DNA from: Virgibacillus oceani | GTDB lineage: Bacteria > Bacillota > Bacilli > Bacillales > Amphibacillaceae | Direction: 5' to 3' | Length of the DNA stretch: 64,000 nt | Assembly (NCBI RefSeq): GCF_014638995.1 | Contig: NZ_BMFR01000009.1 | Coordinates: 62,001 to 126,000 of the forward strand | Program-made: the position numbers and the translations under genes | Notes under the pieces: generated by a model | What the model was told of the DNA's origin: nothing | The model's input: the letters and a program-made list of their open reading frames with translations, nothing else | Database searches by the model: none | In this document: positions 15,719 to 25,567 of the stretch, in pieces | How the letters are laid out: every line of letters begins with the position of its first letter | Numbering within the stretch: position 1 is the stretch's first letter

Positions 15719-17053
15719 TTATTCACCTTCCTTTTTTATTAATCTTTTTCCTTTCCCATAAAATTGTTTCATTTCTGCTTCTGGCACTAGTCCCCCTCCA
15801 GTTAACCATGCGATGTGGGTTATATTTTCAGTGTGTATATTGGATTGCTTTAAATAGTTTGAATGCATAACATTCCATGGTCCAATAATACCTGCTGCAG
15901 CGGACGGCTCGACATAAATTTTTTCATTATCATATAGCAATGCGAGTATTTTAAATAGCTGTTCATCCCGAACCGTATATATTCCACTTAATAAGTGTTT
16001 ACTAATGCCCGTAGCAAAGCGTGACGGTCGTCCAACTGCTAATCCATCTGCCTCTGTATGATTATCAATACCAAAGTCCTGTACACTAATCCTCTCCATC
16101 TCACCAGTAAGTAAGCCAATTAGTACTGACGGGGAATGGGTCGGCTCCACAAAGAAACAATGAACATGATCACCGAACACTTGCTTCAAACCAAACGTAA
16201 TTCCCCCTGGTGAACCGCCAACACCGCATGGGAGATAAACAAATAGCGGATGATTTTCATCTATTTGAATTTTTTGCTCCTCTAATTGTTTTTGCAAGCG
16301 TATTGCGGCAACGCTATATCCTAAGAATAGATGTTTGGAATCCTCATCATCAACAAAATACCCCTTAGGATTTTCATTCGTTTTCAGTCTGCCAGCATAT
16401 ATCGCTTCACTAAAATCCCCAGCAAATTCTTGTACCGTTACACCCTTTTTTCGGAGCAAGTCTTTTTTCCATTGTTTTGCATCCCTAGACATGTAAACAG
16501 TTACACTAAACCCTAGTGCTGCACTTATTATTCCAATGCTCAACCCCAAATTACCTGTTGAGCCGACACCGATTGAATAGTTTTTAAAAAATGCTTTAAA
16601 TCGATTGGATGCAAATCGCTCATAATTATCTTGTTTCGTAATTAAGCCTGCATCTATTGCTAAGGATTCTGCATGATGCAATACCTCATAGATTCCGCCT
16701 CTTGCTTTGATAGACCCTGCAATGGGCAATTCATTATCGCATTTTAAATAAAGTTCTCCATCAACAGCAGATGAAAAATAATTATCCAATTCACTTTTCA
16801 AATTTTGACCCTTTTGAACAGGTGATTCAATTACTCCATTTGTCTCTGGAAAAGCTTTCATTAAAAATGGCGCAAACCGATGCCATAATTGCTCTGCTTC
16901 CTTTATATCCTGCATCTTTAGTGGCATGGTAGGCATTACACTCATTTTTCTTCTATCGTCATTCAGCCATACCACAGGATCTAAATCGATGATTCTTTTT
17001 AACAAAGGAAGTTTTTCTTGCCAAGTGTCTATTTCTTTTTGTTTTAATACCAT
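15719..17053 (-). CDS. dsdA: D-serine ammonia-lyase (D-serine dehydratase)
   Basis: A 444-residue PLP enzyme converting D-serine to pyruvate and ammonia. Family marks are LDPVVWLND, the PLP lysine Lys116 in GSIKARGGIYEV, the glycine loop GSTGNLGLSIGI, YLPCGVGGSPGGITFGLK and EPSAAAGIIGPW near the end. Full length for DsdA (about 440). The ATG follows AAGGTGATG. It is directly followed by cysK on the same message, a pairing that suggests serine-derived sulfur and amino-acid use, or protection of the cysteine pathway from D-serine; that link is inference. No DsdC-type regulator or D-serine permease is seen nearby. Confidence 0.93.
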   Translation of the reverse strand: MVLKQKEIDTWQEKLPLLKRIIDLDPVVWLNDDRRKMSVMPTMPLKMQDIKEAEQLWHRFAPFLMKAFPETNGVIESPVQKGQNLKSELDNYFSSAVDGELYLKCDNELPIAGSIKARGGIYEVLHHAESLAIDAGLITKQDNYERFASNRFKAFFKNYSIGVGSTGNLGLSIGIISAALGFSVTVYMSRDAKQWKKDLLRKKGVTVQEFAGDFSEAIYAGRLKTNENPKGYFVDDEDSKHLFLGYSVAAIRLQKQLEEQKIQIDENHPLFVYLPCGVGGSPGGITFGLKQVFGDHVHCFFVEPTHSPSVLIGLLTGEMERISVQDFGIDNHTEADGLAVGRPSRFATGISKHLLSGIYTVRDEQLFKILALLYDNEKIYVEPSAAAGIIGPWNVMHSNYLKQSNIHTENITHIAWLTGGGLVPEAEMKQFYGKGKRLIKKEGE

Positions 17054-17269
17054 AACATCACCTTGCTTTCATTTATTGAAATTCTATCATGTAGATAATG
17101 TATAACAAAATGTTTCAAATTAACCATTCTAAAAATTTGGAAATGCCAACTCTGCAGTTTTTAACGCCCTGTTGGCTCGATTCAAAACCTAGTGTTGTAT
17201 TTCAGAGTATAATAATGGGTCACAATGCGGACTATAAATAGGAAATTCAAATTAGGAGGCTAAATCTCT

Positions 17270-18403
17270 ATGAAAGCTGTTACGTATCAAGGAAAGGAAT
17301 CGATTAGTGTAAAGGAAGTAAACGATCCCCAAATTCAAGATTCTGAGGATGTAATTGTGAAAATCACTTCAACAGCCATTTGCGGTTCTGATTTACACTT
17401 ATATCAAGGCAATTTTCCTCTTCCAATCGGGTATATTATTGGACATGAACCAATGGGAATCGTTGAAGAGGTTGGTCCAAACGTTACAAAGGTAAAAAAA
17501 GGAGATCGAGTTGTCATTCCTTTTACTGTTGCCTGTGGTACCTGTTATTACTGTGCACATCATCAGGAAAGTCAGTGTGACCATTCAAACCCACATTATG
17601 ATTCAGGAGGATACTTTGGTTATTCGGAAAAATTCGGAAATTATCCAGGTGGTCAAGCCGAATATCTTCGGGTTCCGTTCGGCAATTACACACCATTCCT
17701 CGTTCCTGAAGACTGTGAACTGGATGATGATCAATTGCTTTTCTTATCCGATGTGTTACCTACTGCTTATTGGAGTGTTGAACATGCTGGAGTTAAAAAA
17801 GGTGATACCGTAATTGTGCTAGGGTGTGGGCCAATTGGGTTAATGGCACAACAGTTTGCTTGGACCAAAGGGGCTGAACGTGTAATTGCTGTAGATTATT
17901 TAGAGTATCGTCTGCAGCATTCTAAAAAGATGAATAAGACCGAAATATTTAATTTTAAAAAGGACGAAGATATGGGAGAAACTTTAAAGGAAATAACAAA
18001 AGGTGGCGCGGATATTGTCATTGATTGTGTAGGCATGGACGGAAAAAAATCGCCACTTGAATATATCGAACAAAAGCTAAAATTGCAAGGTGGAACTTTA
18101 GGACCAATTCAAATTGCTACTAAGGCAGTACGTAAATATGGTACCGTTCAGTTAACCGGTGTGTACGGCGGACTTTATAATATGTTTCCTCTAGGGCCGT
18201 TCTTCACTAGAAATATCACATTAAAAATGGGACAAGCGCCTGCTAGAAGTTATATGGCTGGGCTATATGAAAAAGTTGTAAATGGAAATGTTGATCCCAC
18301 CGCTATTATTACACACAAACTCTCATTAGAAGATGCCGCACACGGTTATGATATATTTAACAACAAGGAGGATGACTGTATAAAGGTAATCTTACAGCCA
18401 TGA
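17270..18403 (+). CDS. Zinc-dependent alcohol dehydrogenase, formaldehyde-dehydrogenase-like
   Basis: A 377-residue medium-chain dehydrogenase. The catalytic zinc site uses Cys38 (STAICGSDLHLYQG) and His59-Glu60 (GHEPMG). The structural zinc cysteines appear as CGTCYYCAHH and SQCDH. The nucleotide loop is VIVLGCGPIGLMA and an acidic residue at the end of the next strand (IAVDYLEYRL) suggests NAD(H). The long insert around FGYSEKFGNYPGGQAEYLRVP and the late GPFFTRNITLKMGQAPAR place it with glutathione-independent formaldehyde dehydrogenase/threonine-dehydrogenase-like enzymes. The true substrate is not determinable here. A good AGGAGG site precedes the ATG. It is monocistronic, ending at a shared hairpin. 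Confidence 0.9.
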   Translation: MKAVTYQGKESISVKEVNDPQIQDSEDVIVKITSTAICGSDLHLYQGNFPLPIGYIIGHEPMGIVEEVGPNVTKVKKGDRVVIPFTVACGTCYYCAHHQESQCDHSNPHYDSGGYFGYSEKFGNYPGGQAEYLRVPFGNYTPFLVPEDCELDDDQLLFLSDVLPTAYWSVEHAGVKKGDTVIVLGCGPIGLMAQQFAWTKGAERVIAVDYLEYRLQHSKKMNKTEIFNFKKDEDMGETLKEITKGGADIVIDCVGMDGKKSPLEYIEQKLKLQGGTLGPIQIATKAVRKYGTVQLTGVYGGLYNMFPLGPFFTRNITLKMGQAPARSYMAGLYEKVVNGNVDPTAIITHKLSLEDAAHGYDIFNNKEDDCIKVILQP

Positions 18404-18410
18404 CAAATAC

Positions 18411-18455
18411 AAAAAGCGTGCAGTAAGGATGTATCCTTCCTGCTACCCGCTTTTT
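18411..18455. terminator. Bidirectional terminator between the dehydrogenase and ypcP
   Basis: AAAAAGCG pairs with CGCTTTTT, enclosing an inner AAGGAT/ATCCTT stem. The two genes converge here (stops at 18403 and 18459), and both strands end in T runs. Confidence 0.8.
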
Positions 18456-18458
18456 AAT

Positions 18459-19325
18459 TTATCCAATTAACTTGTCTAAATTTTTAAATTCCAATTCAGT
18501 GAATTTTTCATTGATTTTAGCTAAATCATATTCCCAGCGCGCTGTATCCAAAGCACAGCTAATTGGTACATCACATTTTATTTCGGCAAGCCTCTTTGAC
18601 AGATGCAGCATATCAAGGTTGTTGTTAATTTTAGTTTGAATTCCTTTTGATAACTTGTCCGTATTAGCAAGTAAGTTATCGATCGAACCAAACTCCTGAA
18701 TAAGTTTAAGAGCGGTTTTTTCACCAATACCTTTTACACCAGGATAATTATCGGAAGTATCACCCATCAAACCTTTTAAATCAATTATTTGTTTTGGTTC
18801 AATACCTCGTTTCTCATAAAAGTTTTCTTGATGAAAAACTTCATAGTTTCCCTGCCCCTTTTTCATGATGGCAACACTGACCCCGTGATTAACAAGCTGT
18901 AAAATATCCTGATCACCAGTCAGAATAATCACATCGTTTTTAATTGCATAATGATTAGCCAGTGTGCCAATGCAATCATCCGCTTCATAATTCTTGAGTC
19001 CAATATTCGGCATATTGAATGCCTCCGTTACCTCTTTTATTAGATCAAACTGAGGAATTAATTCTTCCGGTGGTTCACCGCGATTTGCCTTATACCCTGC
19101 ATATAATTCAGTACGAAACGTTTTGCTTCCCATATCCCAGCAGCAAATAACGTGTGTGGGTTTAAACGTATCAACGGCATCTAAAAAATACCGTAAAAAT
19201 TGATATACCCCATTTGTCGGCAACCCTTTACTTGTCTTCATAAAATTACCGCGGAATGCTGTTGCAAAAAAACCTCTAAAAAGTAATGCCATTCCATCTA
19301 CTAATAGTATTTTTTGTTTCTCCAT
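18459..19325 (-). CDS. ypcP: 5'-3' exonuclease, PolA N-terminal-like (YpcP/ExoR)
   Basis: A 288-residue flap-endonuclease family nuclease. I start at the ATG at 19325, since AGGAGGTG lies just ahead; the longer frame would overlap the upstream gene. Acidic metal ligands are visible in LLVDGMALLFRG, VICCWDMGSKTFRTELY, NYEADDCIGTLA, ILTGDQDILQL and LMGDTSDNYPGV, followed by the helix-hairpin-helix KGIGEKTALKLIQEFG. In B. subtilis YpcP backs up the 5' nuclease of DNA polymerase I in Okazaki fragment repair. It starts four bases after the dynamin gene stops, so the two form an operon, as in B. subtilis (ypbR-ypcP). Confidence 0.92.
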   Translation of the reverse strand: MEKQKILLVDGMALLFRGFFATAFRGNFMKTSKGLPTNGVYQFLRYFLDAVDTFKPTHVICCWDMGSKTFRTELYAGYKANRGEPPEELIPQFDLIKEVTEAFNMPNIGLKNYEADDCIGTLANHYAIKNDVIILTGDQDILQLVNHGVSVAIMKKGQGNYEVFHQENFYEKRGIEPKQIIDLKGLMGDTSDNYPGVKGIGEKTALKLIQEFGSIDNLLANTDKLSKGIQTKINNNLDMLHLSKRLAEIKCDVPISCALDTARWEYDLAKINEKFTELEFKNLDKLIG

Positions 19326-19329
19326 AACA

Positions 19330-22300
19330 TTACACCTCCTGTACGCCATGGTTTTCCATAATAGAATAAAGGATTTGAAGCTTGTCAGAAAGTACTTCCA
19401 TATCGATAGTTTCTGCCATCATAGAAAGGCAGCTATCAATGTAAGAATCGATATTATTGATTGTTTCACGCTGAATTGTTTCCATTACGTTATTCCATTG
19501 AACTATATAAGCCTGTTTCATAATCGTCTTGTTATCTTCAATATATTGCTTTATATATGGTTCAAGTTTCTCATAAATCGCTTCTTTTATTATTTCTTTT
19601 TCGTTTTTTTCAAAAAATGACTTGGTTCCTTTAAAAATAGAAAGAGCTTTATGAAATGTATTTTTTTCTATCCCTTGTAAACCTTGATTATATTCTGGTG
19701 TTGCCAAATCAAAAGATGACAAGCTTGGCAATACTAACTTTTTGTCTATCTGTTTACTTTTTTCAACAATAATTTCGTAAGCATCTTGTGCAGTTGAATG
19801 GATATAAGATTCAATTCGAAGTGAAACGGCTCTTAATTCCTGTATTAATTCATAACCAGTATAATCGAGTAAATTATTCATACTGGTACGAAGCTGATCC
19901 TGCGCTTGTTTACCAGCACCAGTAATAGTTGTCGGATTAAATGTTTCCTTAAATATATCATGAAAACGTATGGAAAGCCTTTCCAAAACGTAATAAAGCT
20001 GCTTTTCTATTTTTTGATTAATTTGTTTTGTGTATACTTCTATGCCAGCAGCCTTTATGCCTGTTTCTAATTTTTCTCTCTTAGCAAATAAATCAAGTCG
20101 ATAGTTTTCTTTTTCCTGCTCATTTAAATTCGCGGAATCTATATAATTAGTCATAGATTGGCTGGCCCGCTTTATGTCCAGTAATGCAGCATTGATTGAT
20201 AGAACAGCAAGATCATCCCGAACAAAATGATAAAATTTATTCTCGAATGATTGCATCCGATCTGTTAAAGGCTTATTCTCCCGTTTCGCTTCAAGTGCCT
20301 GTTTACTTGAAATTGGAAATAATTTTGGGAAACGAATACCTAGCTGAACTAATTGATTTTCTACATAATCCGTAACTAACGCCAGTTCCTTACTATCCTT
20401 TGCCAGATCCGCTGCATTGACAATAAAGAACATTTTGTCTAACTGAAATGTATCCTTCACTCGTCCCAGCTGCATTAGAAAATCCTTATCTGCCCGAGAC
20501 AACGCATGATTGTAGTACGTTACATATAAAATTGCATCAGCGTATTTGATATAATCAAATGCAACATTCGTATGTCGTGAATTAACAGAATCAGCCCCCG
20601 GTGTATCAACTAGTGTAATCCCTTGTTTAGTTAGAGGGCAATCATAGTACAGATCTATAGATTCCACATAGCATGCCTTTGTTTCATCACTGACATATTC
20701 TGCAAACTCATGCAGGGTTATTGTGAGCTGTTCGCCAATATTATTTTTGTTATTATCATAGCCCGTTACCATCGCTTGTAAATATGCTTGATACATATGC
20801 TGCAGCTTATCGCTCATATGAATAGCTTCTCTCTGAACCCAGCTGATTAATTCTGAAAAATTGTCACACGAAGGCGAAAATTCCTTTGTGATAGAGATTA
20901 AATCATTCCACAACATATCATAACTTTTCATTTTTACAATAACAGTTCCATGTTTATAAATTTCTGTTGTTGGACATATCCTGTTAATTGTAGCAGTAGT
21001 AGGGTTAGGTGACACCGGCAGTAAATTATTGCCGATTAATGCGTTGGCGAAGGATGATTTACCAGCACTGAATGCACCAAATAAAGCTATTGTGTGTGTT
21101 CGATTTGCTAAACGTTCCTGTTTTGCTTTTAAGTCATCGGCAATGGACTGAAATCCTGGTAAACCTGTTACTGTGTTAATGGTAAGCTCTATACTCTGTA
21201 AAACACTATCCAATGACCCGGTTTTTCCTTCAATTTGATTATTTTGCATGTTTGCCCCGTGTTCTACATTTCTTGCAGGCTTTTTATGCTTACGCTTATA
21301 ATTCCCTTGTTCCATAACTGCGTATCTTGTTTCTATAATTTCTTCTAGGGAAAAACTCACATTCTGGTTCGGCTGCGCTAAAATTGTCTCTAAATTGTTT
21401 TGTTTATTTATCAAAGACTTTTGTAATGCATCAATAGTATTTATTTGATCCATGGTTGTTCGTAATGTTGTAAGTTCATCTTGATAATTCGTGATTTTTT
21501 TCTCATTTTCTGCCGTTAATGCTTCAGTAATTCCAGTTAATAGCCGTACTGCTTCCTGTTTATACTTTGTCTTTATATTGCTGCTGATTTCATTTGTATA
21601 ATTTAATACATAGTCGCCTGTTACCTTGGCGCCAGATTTTATACTGGACAATACGTCCTCTGCATTATACTCAATCCTAAATTGTTGGCTTAACTGATGC
21701 AATTCCGTTTGATTAATGGAGTATCGCTTTAAAAGACTGACGAATTTATCACGTAACTTCCATTGTATGAATGCTTCCACTTTCTCAAGCAATGAACTTA
21801 AGAAATCATCTAAACGTTTTTCTTTTGCATCTTCTGTTTTTTTCTTTGATCCAATCAATCCTATTTTAAAATCGGATTGCTGTGATTCAAGAAAGGATTG
21901 TGCCTTGTCACGTATTTCATATGGCATGATGTAGGCGTTTTTTAAAGTTGATTGTAATTCTGAATGAAAATCCTTTTTAAATTGATTCACACAGTTTTCT
22001 AGTGCTGCTATTTTTTCCTCGTACATAGCAATACGATCGAAAATTTGTTCTTGATTTCCATTAATACCTTCATATTCCGCAATTTTCTCATTGCATTCAT
22101 TTGACAGTAACTGGATGTGATCATTTACGACCTGTCTTACGGAACTAGTAATTGAATAATACAGATCCCTATCCGTTGTCATCAGATTGTGCAATGTTTG
22201 TTTAATTTGTGGAAACTGGTTATGTGAAGCGTTTTCCTTAACGAGAGATGAAAAATAAATCATTTCTGGATGAATATTCCATTGATCAAACGTTTGTTTA

Positions 22301-22971
22301 ATACTTTCCTCAAATCTTGCAAACGAAATTTCAGCCTCATTATGTTTATCTATTTGATTAATTATTACAAAAAAAGGAATACCTTTTTGAGCTAATGAGT
22401 TTAAAAATTGTAAATTTACTTCAGATTGGACATGATTATAATCCATTACGTAAAATAATACATCAACAACATGCAAGGATCCCTCTGTAATTAAACGGTC
22501 CGCATCATCGGCTGCATCAATACCTGGAGTGTCAAATAGCGCAGTATGTTCAGGCAAGATTTTTTTTGATGTACTAAGTTCAATTTTGCTAATAGTATCT
22601 TTATCTTTACAATACTCCTTAATCATGTTGAAATCATAAGGTTCTTTGTATTCCATAGGAGCATCATGGTGAAAATAAATACGTGCAGTTCCCCTACCCG
22701 AATTGATTTTTACAACGTTCGCACTCGTTGGGATAGGACTCTCTGGTAATATATCTTCACCTACTAAACTATTTATCATCGATGATTTGCCTGCAGAAAA
22801 ATGCCCTGCAAAGCTTACAACGAATTCGTCATTTTTCATTTTTTCGTATAAATCCAGTAGTTTGGCCGCGTTTTTAGTATCTCCATTTGCCAGTATCTCC
22901 TGGTAGAGGGCCGCAAACTGATCTTTGGTTATCTGATTTGGCAACGTACTAATTAATTCCAAGATGTACAT
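19330..22971 (-). CDS. dynA: Bacterial dynamin, tandem two-GTPase form (DynA/YpbR)
   Basis: A very large protein (about 1213 residues from the ATG at 22971; the frame stays open to 23016 but the upstream ATGs lack a ribosome site). It carries two dynamin halves in tandem. The first has P-loop GHFSAGKSS near residue 56 and switch LFDTPGIDAADD; the second has P-loop GAFSAGKSS past the middle and LVDTPGADSVNS. Long helical and coiled regions follow each GTPase. This is the arrangement of B. subtilis DynA (1193 residues), which tethers and fuses membranes and helps the cell survive pore-forming phage and antibiotic stress. It is co-transcribed with ypcP. Both GTPase sites look intact. Confidence 0.93.
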   Translation of the reverse strand: MYILELISTLPNQITKDQFAALYQEILANGDTKNAAKLLDLYEKMKNDEFVVSFAGHFSAGKSSMINSLVGEDILPESPIPTSANVVKINSGRGTARIYFHHDAPMEYKEPYDFNMIKEYCKDKDTISKIELSTSKKILPEHTALFDTPGIDAADDADRLITEGSLHVVDVLFYVMDYNHVQSEVNLQFLNSLAQKGIPFFVIINQIDKHNEAEISFARFEESIKQTFDQWNIHPEMIYFSSLVKENASHNQFPQIKQTLHNLMTTDRDLYYSITSSVRQVVNDHIQLLSNECNEKIAEYEGINGNQEQIFDRIAMYEEKIAALENCVNQFKKDFHSELQSTLKNAYIMPYEIRDKAQSFLESQQSDFKIGLIGSKKKTEDAKEKRLDDFLSSLLEKVEAFIQWKLRDKFVSLLKRYSINQTELHQLSQQFRIEYNAEDVLSSIKSGAKVTGDYVLNYTNEISSNIKTKYKQEAVRLLTGITEALTAENEKKITNYQDELTTLRTTMDQINTIDALQKSLINKQNNLETILAQPNQNVSFSLEEIIETRYAVMEQGNYKRKHKKPARNVEHGANMQNNQIEGKTGSLDSVLQSIELTINTVTGLPGFQSIADDLKAKQERLANRTHTIALFGAFSAGKSSFANALIGNNLLPVSPNPTTATINRICPTTEIYKHGTVIVKMKSYDMLWNDLISITKEFSPSCDNFSELISWVQREAIHMSDKLQHMYQAYLQAMVTGYDNNKNNIGEQLTITLHEFAEYVSDETKACYVESIDLYYDCPLTKQGITLVDTPGADSVNSRHTNVAFDYIKYADAILYVTYYNHALSRADKDFLMQLGRVKDTFQLDKMFFIVNAADLAKDSKELALVTDYVENQLVQLGIRFPKLFPISSKQALEAKRENKPLTDRMQSFENKFYHFVRDDLAVLSINAALLDIKRASQSMTNYIDSANLNEQEKENYRLDLFAKREKLETGIKAAGIEVYTKQINQKIEKQLYYVLERLSIRFHDIFKETFNPTTITGAGKQAQDQLRTSMNNLLDYTGYELIQELRAVSLRIESYIHSTAQDAYEIIVEKSKQIDKKLVLPSLSSFDLATPEYNQGLQGIEKNTFHKALSIFKGTKSFFEKNEKEIIKEAIYEKLEPYIKQYIEDNKTIMKQAYIVQWNNVMETIQRETINNIDSYIDSCLSMMAETIDMEVLSDKLQILYSIMENHGVQEV

Positions 22972-23032
22972 ATCCCTTCTGATACAATTATACATGGTTA
23001 TTATACGTGTTTTCACACTTAAATTCTACCCG

Positions 23033-23953
23033 TTAAATGTGGGGATATTTCTTAAACCCATGTTTATCTTTTAACTCAATCCCTCTGGAAAGAATATAAA
23101 ATGAAAATATAATTAGTACAAATGCTAATAAAGGATATAACAATACCCACTGGTAATCATATACAAATGAACGCCATTGCCCGATTAATCCAGCCCAGTC
23201 ATGGGTTACGGACAGGTATACACCTTCTCCGCCCAGTCGTAAAATTGTACCACCTAAAAAGATATTAAAAATACCCAGCTGTCCAATCAGCGAAAGTACC
23301 AGAATAATCTCTTTTACAAACATCACCATTAATGTGGCTTTCAGATGCGGCAATAAGTGTTTCCAAGCAATACGAAATGATCTTGCGCCAAGTGAATGGG
23401 AAGCTGTGATATATAAATTTTTCTTTAACTCTTTCGTTTTGCTGAATACTGCGGCATAAACACCAGGGATGCCTACGATTGTCATCAACACAGATTGGAG
23501 AAGTATTAACTCAATCATGGATAGACTTGAGTTCACAACAATTCCCGCCATTACAAAATATATAATGATAAATGCAGGTATACTTCCCAAAAGGCCAAAG
23601 CTGCTTCCAACCTTTTCATTTTTAGTTCGAATAGCATTTATTAACCCCAATAGTCCACCTATCACAACCCTTACTAAAGCTACAAGTACTCCAACCAGTA
23701 AAGTATATTTAGCTCCATACAGTAAAAGCGTTAAAATATCGTAACCATATTGGTCCGTCCCAAAGATATGTTTACCAGAGGGCGGTTCAGGGTTCGATAT
23801 AACACCAAAATCATCACTACTATTATAGTAATACCCAGAAGGATTAATATAGTCTTCATCATATGGAGCAAGCATTGGACCGAAAATAGCTACAAGTACT
23901 AATAAACCCGTTAATATAATCCCTAAACCTAATCGCCAATTAATCATGTGCAA
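23033..23953 (-). CDS. Peptide-type ABC transporter permease, OppC-like
   Basis: A 306-residue inner-membrane permease with an N-terminal helix (GIILTGLLVLVAIFGPMLAPY), the OppC/DppC hallmark GTDQYGYDILTLLLYGAKYTLLVG, and five further helices. The EAA-loop region (SLGARSFRIAWKHLLPHL) contacts the ATPase in the family. It overlaps the preceding permease gene by 14 bp, so the pair forms a heterodimer. Neither a binding protein nor ATPase genes lie in the neighbourhood, so the partner subunits must be encoded elsewhere or the pair is specialised. The internal part after the start is longer than in typical OppC (DDFGVISNPEPPSGKH). Confidence 0.85.
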   Translation of the reverse strand: MHMINWRLGLGIILTGLLVLVAIFGPMLAPYDEDYINPSGYYYNSSDDFGVISNPEPPSGKHIFGTDQYGYDILTLLLYGAKYTLLVGVLVALVRVVIGGLLGLINAIRTKNEKVGSSFGLLGSIPAFIIIYFVMAGIVVNSSLSMIELILLQSVLMTIVGIPGVYAAVFSKTKELKKNLYITASHSLGARSFRIAWKHLLPHLKATLMVMFVKEIILVLSLIGQLGIFNIFLGGTILRLGGEGVYLSVTHDWAGLIGQWRSFVYDYQWVLLYPLLAFVLIIFSFYILSRGIELKDKHGFKKYPHI

Positions 23954-24803
23954 ATATCCTCTCTAAGCAAGCGATAAATAACCGTATAAACCAGTACAAT
24001 ACAAGATATAAAACTACCAAAGTAATAAGAATATTAGTAGTAAGGTTAAATTGATATTCACTAGTATTAAACAGAAACCCAGCTAATCCGCTAATGTTAA
24101 ATAAATACTCCACAATAAATAAATTACTCATTAGAATAGCTATAACTTTATGTAAATCAGCCTTTAAAAAAGGCAAAACATTCCTAATTACATGCTGAAC
24201 AAATATGTAGATTCGTTGTAAGCCTTTAGCTTTTGCAGTTAAAATATAATCATCAGTCAATACATCATATGTTCGTTCAGATAATGAACGGATTAAATAG
24301 ATTGCTGGAACGATTGTTAACGTTAATAGCGGAAGCAGGATAGCATGTTCATCCACTCCTCGTGTTGCGATTCGTGCTAAACGATGGCCAGTAGCCTGAT
24401 AAAAATAAACTGTTCCAAGCTGCAGAAATAAAACCATAATAAAGTCTGGAACCATTCCCAAAAAACCAATAAGGTCTTTCATCCATTCTCTCCTTGATCT
24501 GCTAAACCACGCAGAAATAAGCAATCCGATCATGATAGCAAGAATAATTGCAACCGCCAAATACATAAAGGAGGTAATAAAATAATCCGGAATTGCTGAA
24601 AAAAAATTGGGGTTTCGGTCTATCCCCTCTTGATAATGAAAGGAATCACCGGTAAAAATTCCACCTAAATATTCCTTCGTTAAATCTATCATTACTTCAA
24701 ATTCTACCGAAAGTTTTCCCCCAATAATTTCAATAGAAAGCGGAAATGCAACTAAAACAAAAATTAATACTAGAACCCCAATAACAGGCAATAAAAATTT
24801 CAT
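23940..24803 (-). CDS. Peptide-type ABC transporter permease, OppB-like
   Basis: A 287-residue membrane protein with the BPD-transport permease fold: an N-terminal helix, a periplasmic loop (DSFHYQEGIDRNPNFFS) and five to six helices including YFITSFMYLAVAIILAIMIGLL. The coupling loop is DDYILTAKAKGLQRIYIFVQHVIRNVLP, close to the OppB/DppB pattern. It precedes and overlaps the OppC-like gene. The substrate is presumably peptide or nickel-like, but that cannot be read here. No substrate-binding protein or ATPase is adjacent. Confidence 0.83.
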   Translation of the reverse strand: MKFLLPVIGVLVLIFVLVAFPLSIEIIGGKLSVEFEVMIDLTKEYLGGIFTGDSFHYQEGIDRNPNFFSAIPDYFITSFMYLAVAIILAIMIGLLISAWFSRSRREWMKDLIGFLGMVPDFIMVLFLQLGTVYFYQATGHRLARIATRGVDEHAILLPLLTLTIVPAIYLIRSLSERTYDVLTDDYILTAKAKGLQRIYIFVQHVIRNVLPFLKADLHKVIAILMSNLFIVEYLFNISGLAGFLFNTSEYQFNLTTNILITLVVLYLVLYWFIRLFIACLERIFAHD

Positions 24804-24944
24804 TATTTCTCTACCCCAGTTCCTAAATTCTACGAAGAATAGGGACTAAATCCCTAATTAATACTTTAAAACTATCACTTGCAGAATCTTTAGTCAAGAT
24901 GATAAAATTCGACAATTGGAAAATATCATTATGCTCAAAAAAAA

Positions 24945-24976
24945 AGAACCTTTGCAAGTTCAAAAGTCCTTTTTTA
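24945..24976 (-). terminator. Terminator of the CBS-domain gene
   Basis: On the minus strand AAGGACTTTTG pairs imperfectly with CAAAGGTTCTT and runs into a stretch of nine T. It lies just after the stop codon at 24982. The AT-rich 24804-24944 stretch holds nothing else. Confidence 0.6.
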
Positions 24977-24981
24977 TTCCA

Positions 24982-25449
24982 TTATTTATCGGATATTAAT
25001 TTAGTAGAAATATACCGTATTACATCACCGCGGCTAATAACACCTGACACTTTGTTACTGTCATCTACTACTGGGATTTTTTTAAAACGGTACTTAGAAA
25101 AAATGGAAGTAGCAGCTTCTAAGTCATCATTAGGATTCACAGTAAATATCTCTTTTTTACGCATTATTTTATCAACATGGTGATCAATCGCATATTCAAG
25201 CTTATGCTGTAAATCCTCTTTTTCACTGACAAGTATAAGAGTAAACATATCATAAACAGTCCTGCCCTTTGGCTGCAAATACCGAATTACATCTCCATCA
25301 GTTATCATGCCTTGCAGCTTATTTTCAGCATCCACAACAGGAACCCCGCCTATTTTATTTGTTACTAGAATTTCTAGTAATCGCTTAATGGACGTCTCCT
25401 TAGTAACTGTTACCACATCAGTAATCATAAACTCTTTTACTTTCATCAT
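24982..25449 (-). CDS. CBS-domain pair protein
   Basis: A 155-residue protein made of two CBS repeats and nothing else. The first is VKEFMITDVVTVTKETSIKRL ending in GMITDGDVIRYL; the second begins VDKIMRKKEIFTVNPNDDLEAA and ends in GVISRGDVIRYIS. Tandem CBS pairs bind adenosine nucleotides and usually regulate a partner, or act as a stand-alone energy sensor; the partner is not visible here. The ATG follows AGAGGTG; a second ATG one codon on is equally possible. It stands alone, with its own terminator. Confidence 0.88.
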   Translation of the reverse strand: MMKVKEFMITDVVTVTKETSIKRLLEILVTNKIGGVPVVDAENKLQGMITDGDVIRYLQPKGRTVYDMFTLILVSEKEDLQHKLEYAIDHHVDKIMRKKEIFTVNPNDDLEAATSIFSKYRFKKIPVVDDSNKVSGVISRGDVIRYISTKLISDK

Positions 25450-25567
25450 TAGACACCTCTTTTAAGGTTTGTACATTAAGTATATTTGAAGAAGTTGGGA
25501 AATACAATTTTTAGCAATGAAGTCTATTGATTTCTTAAAATGTGAACCTTAAAGATGATATATAAGT

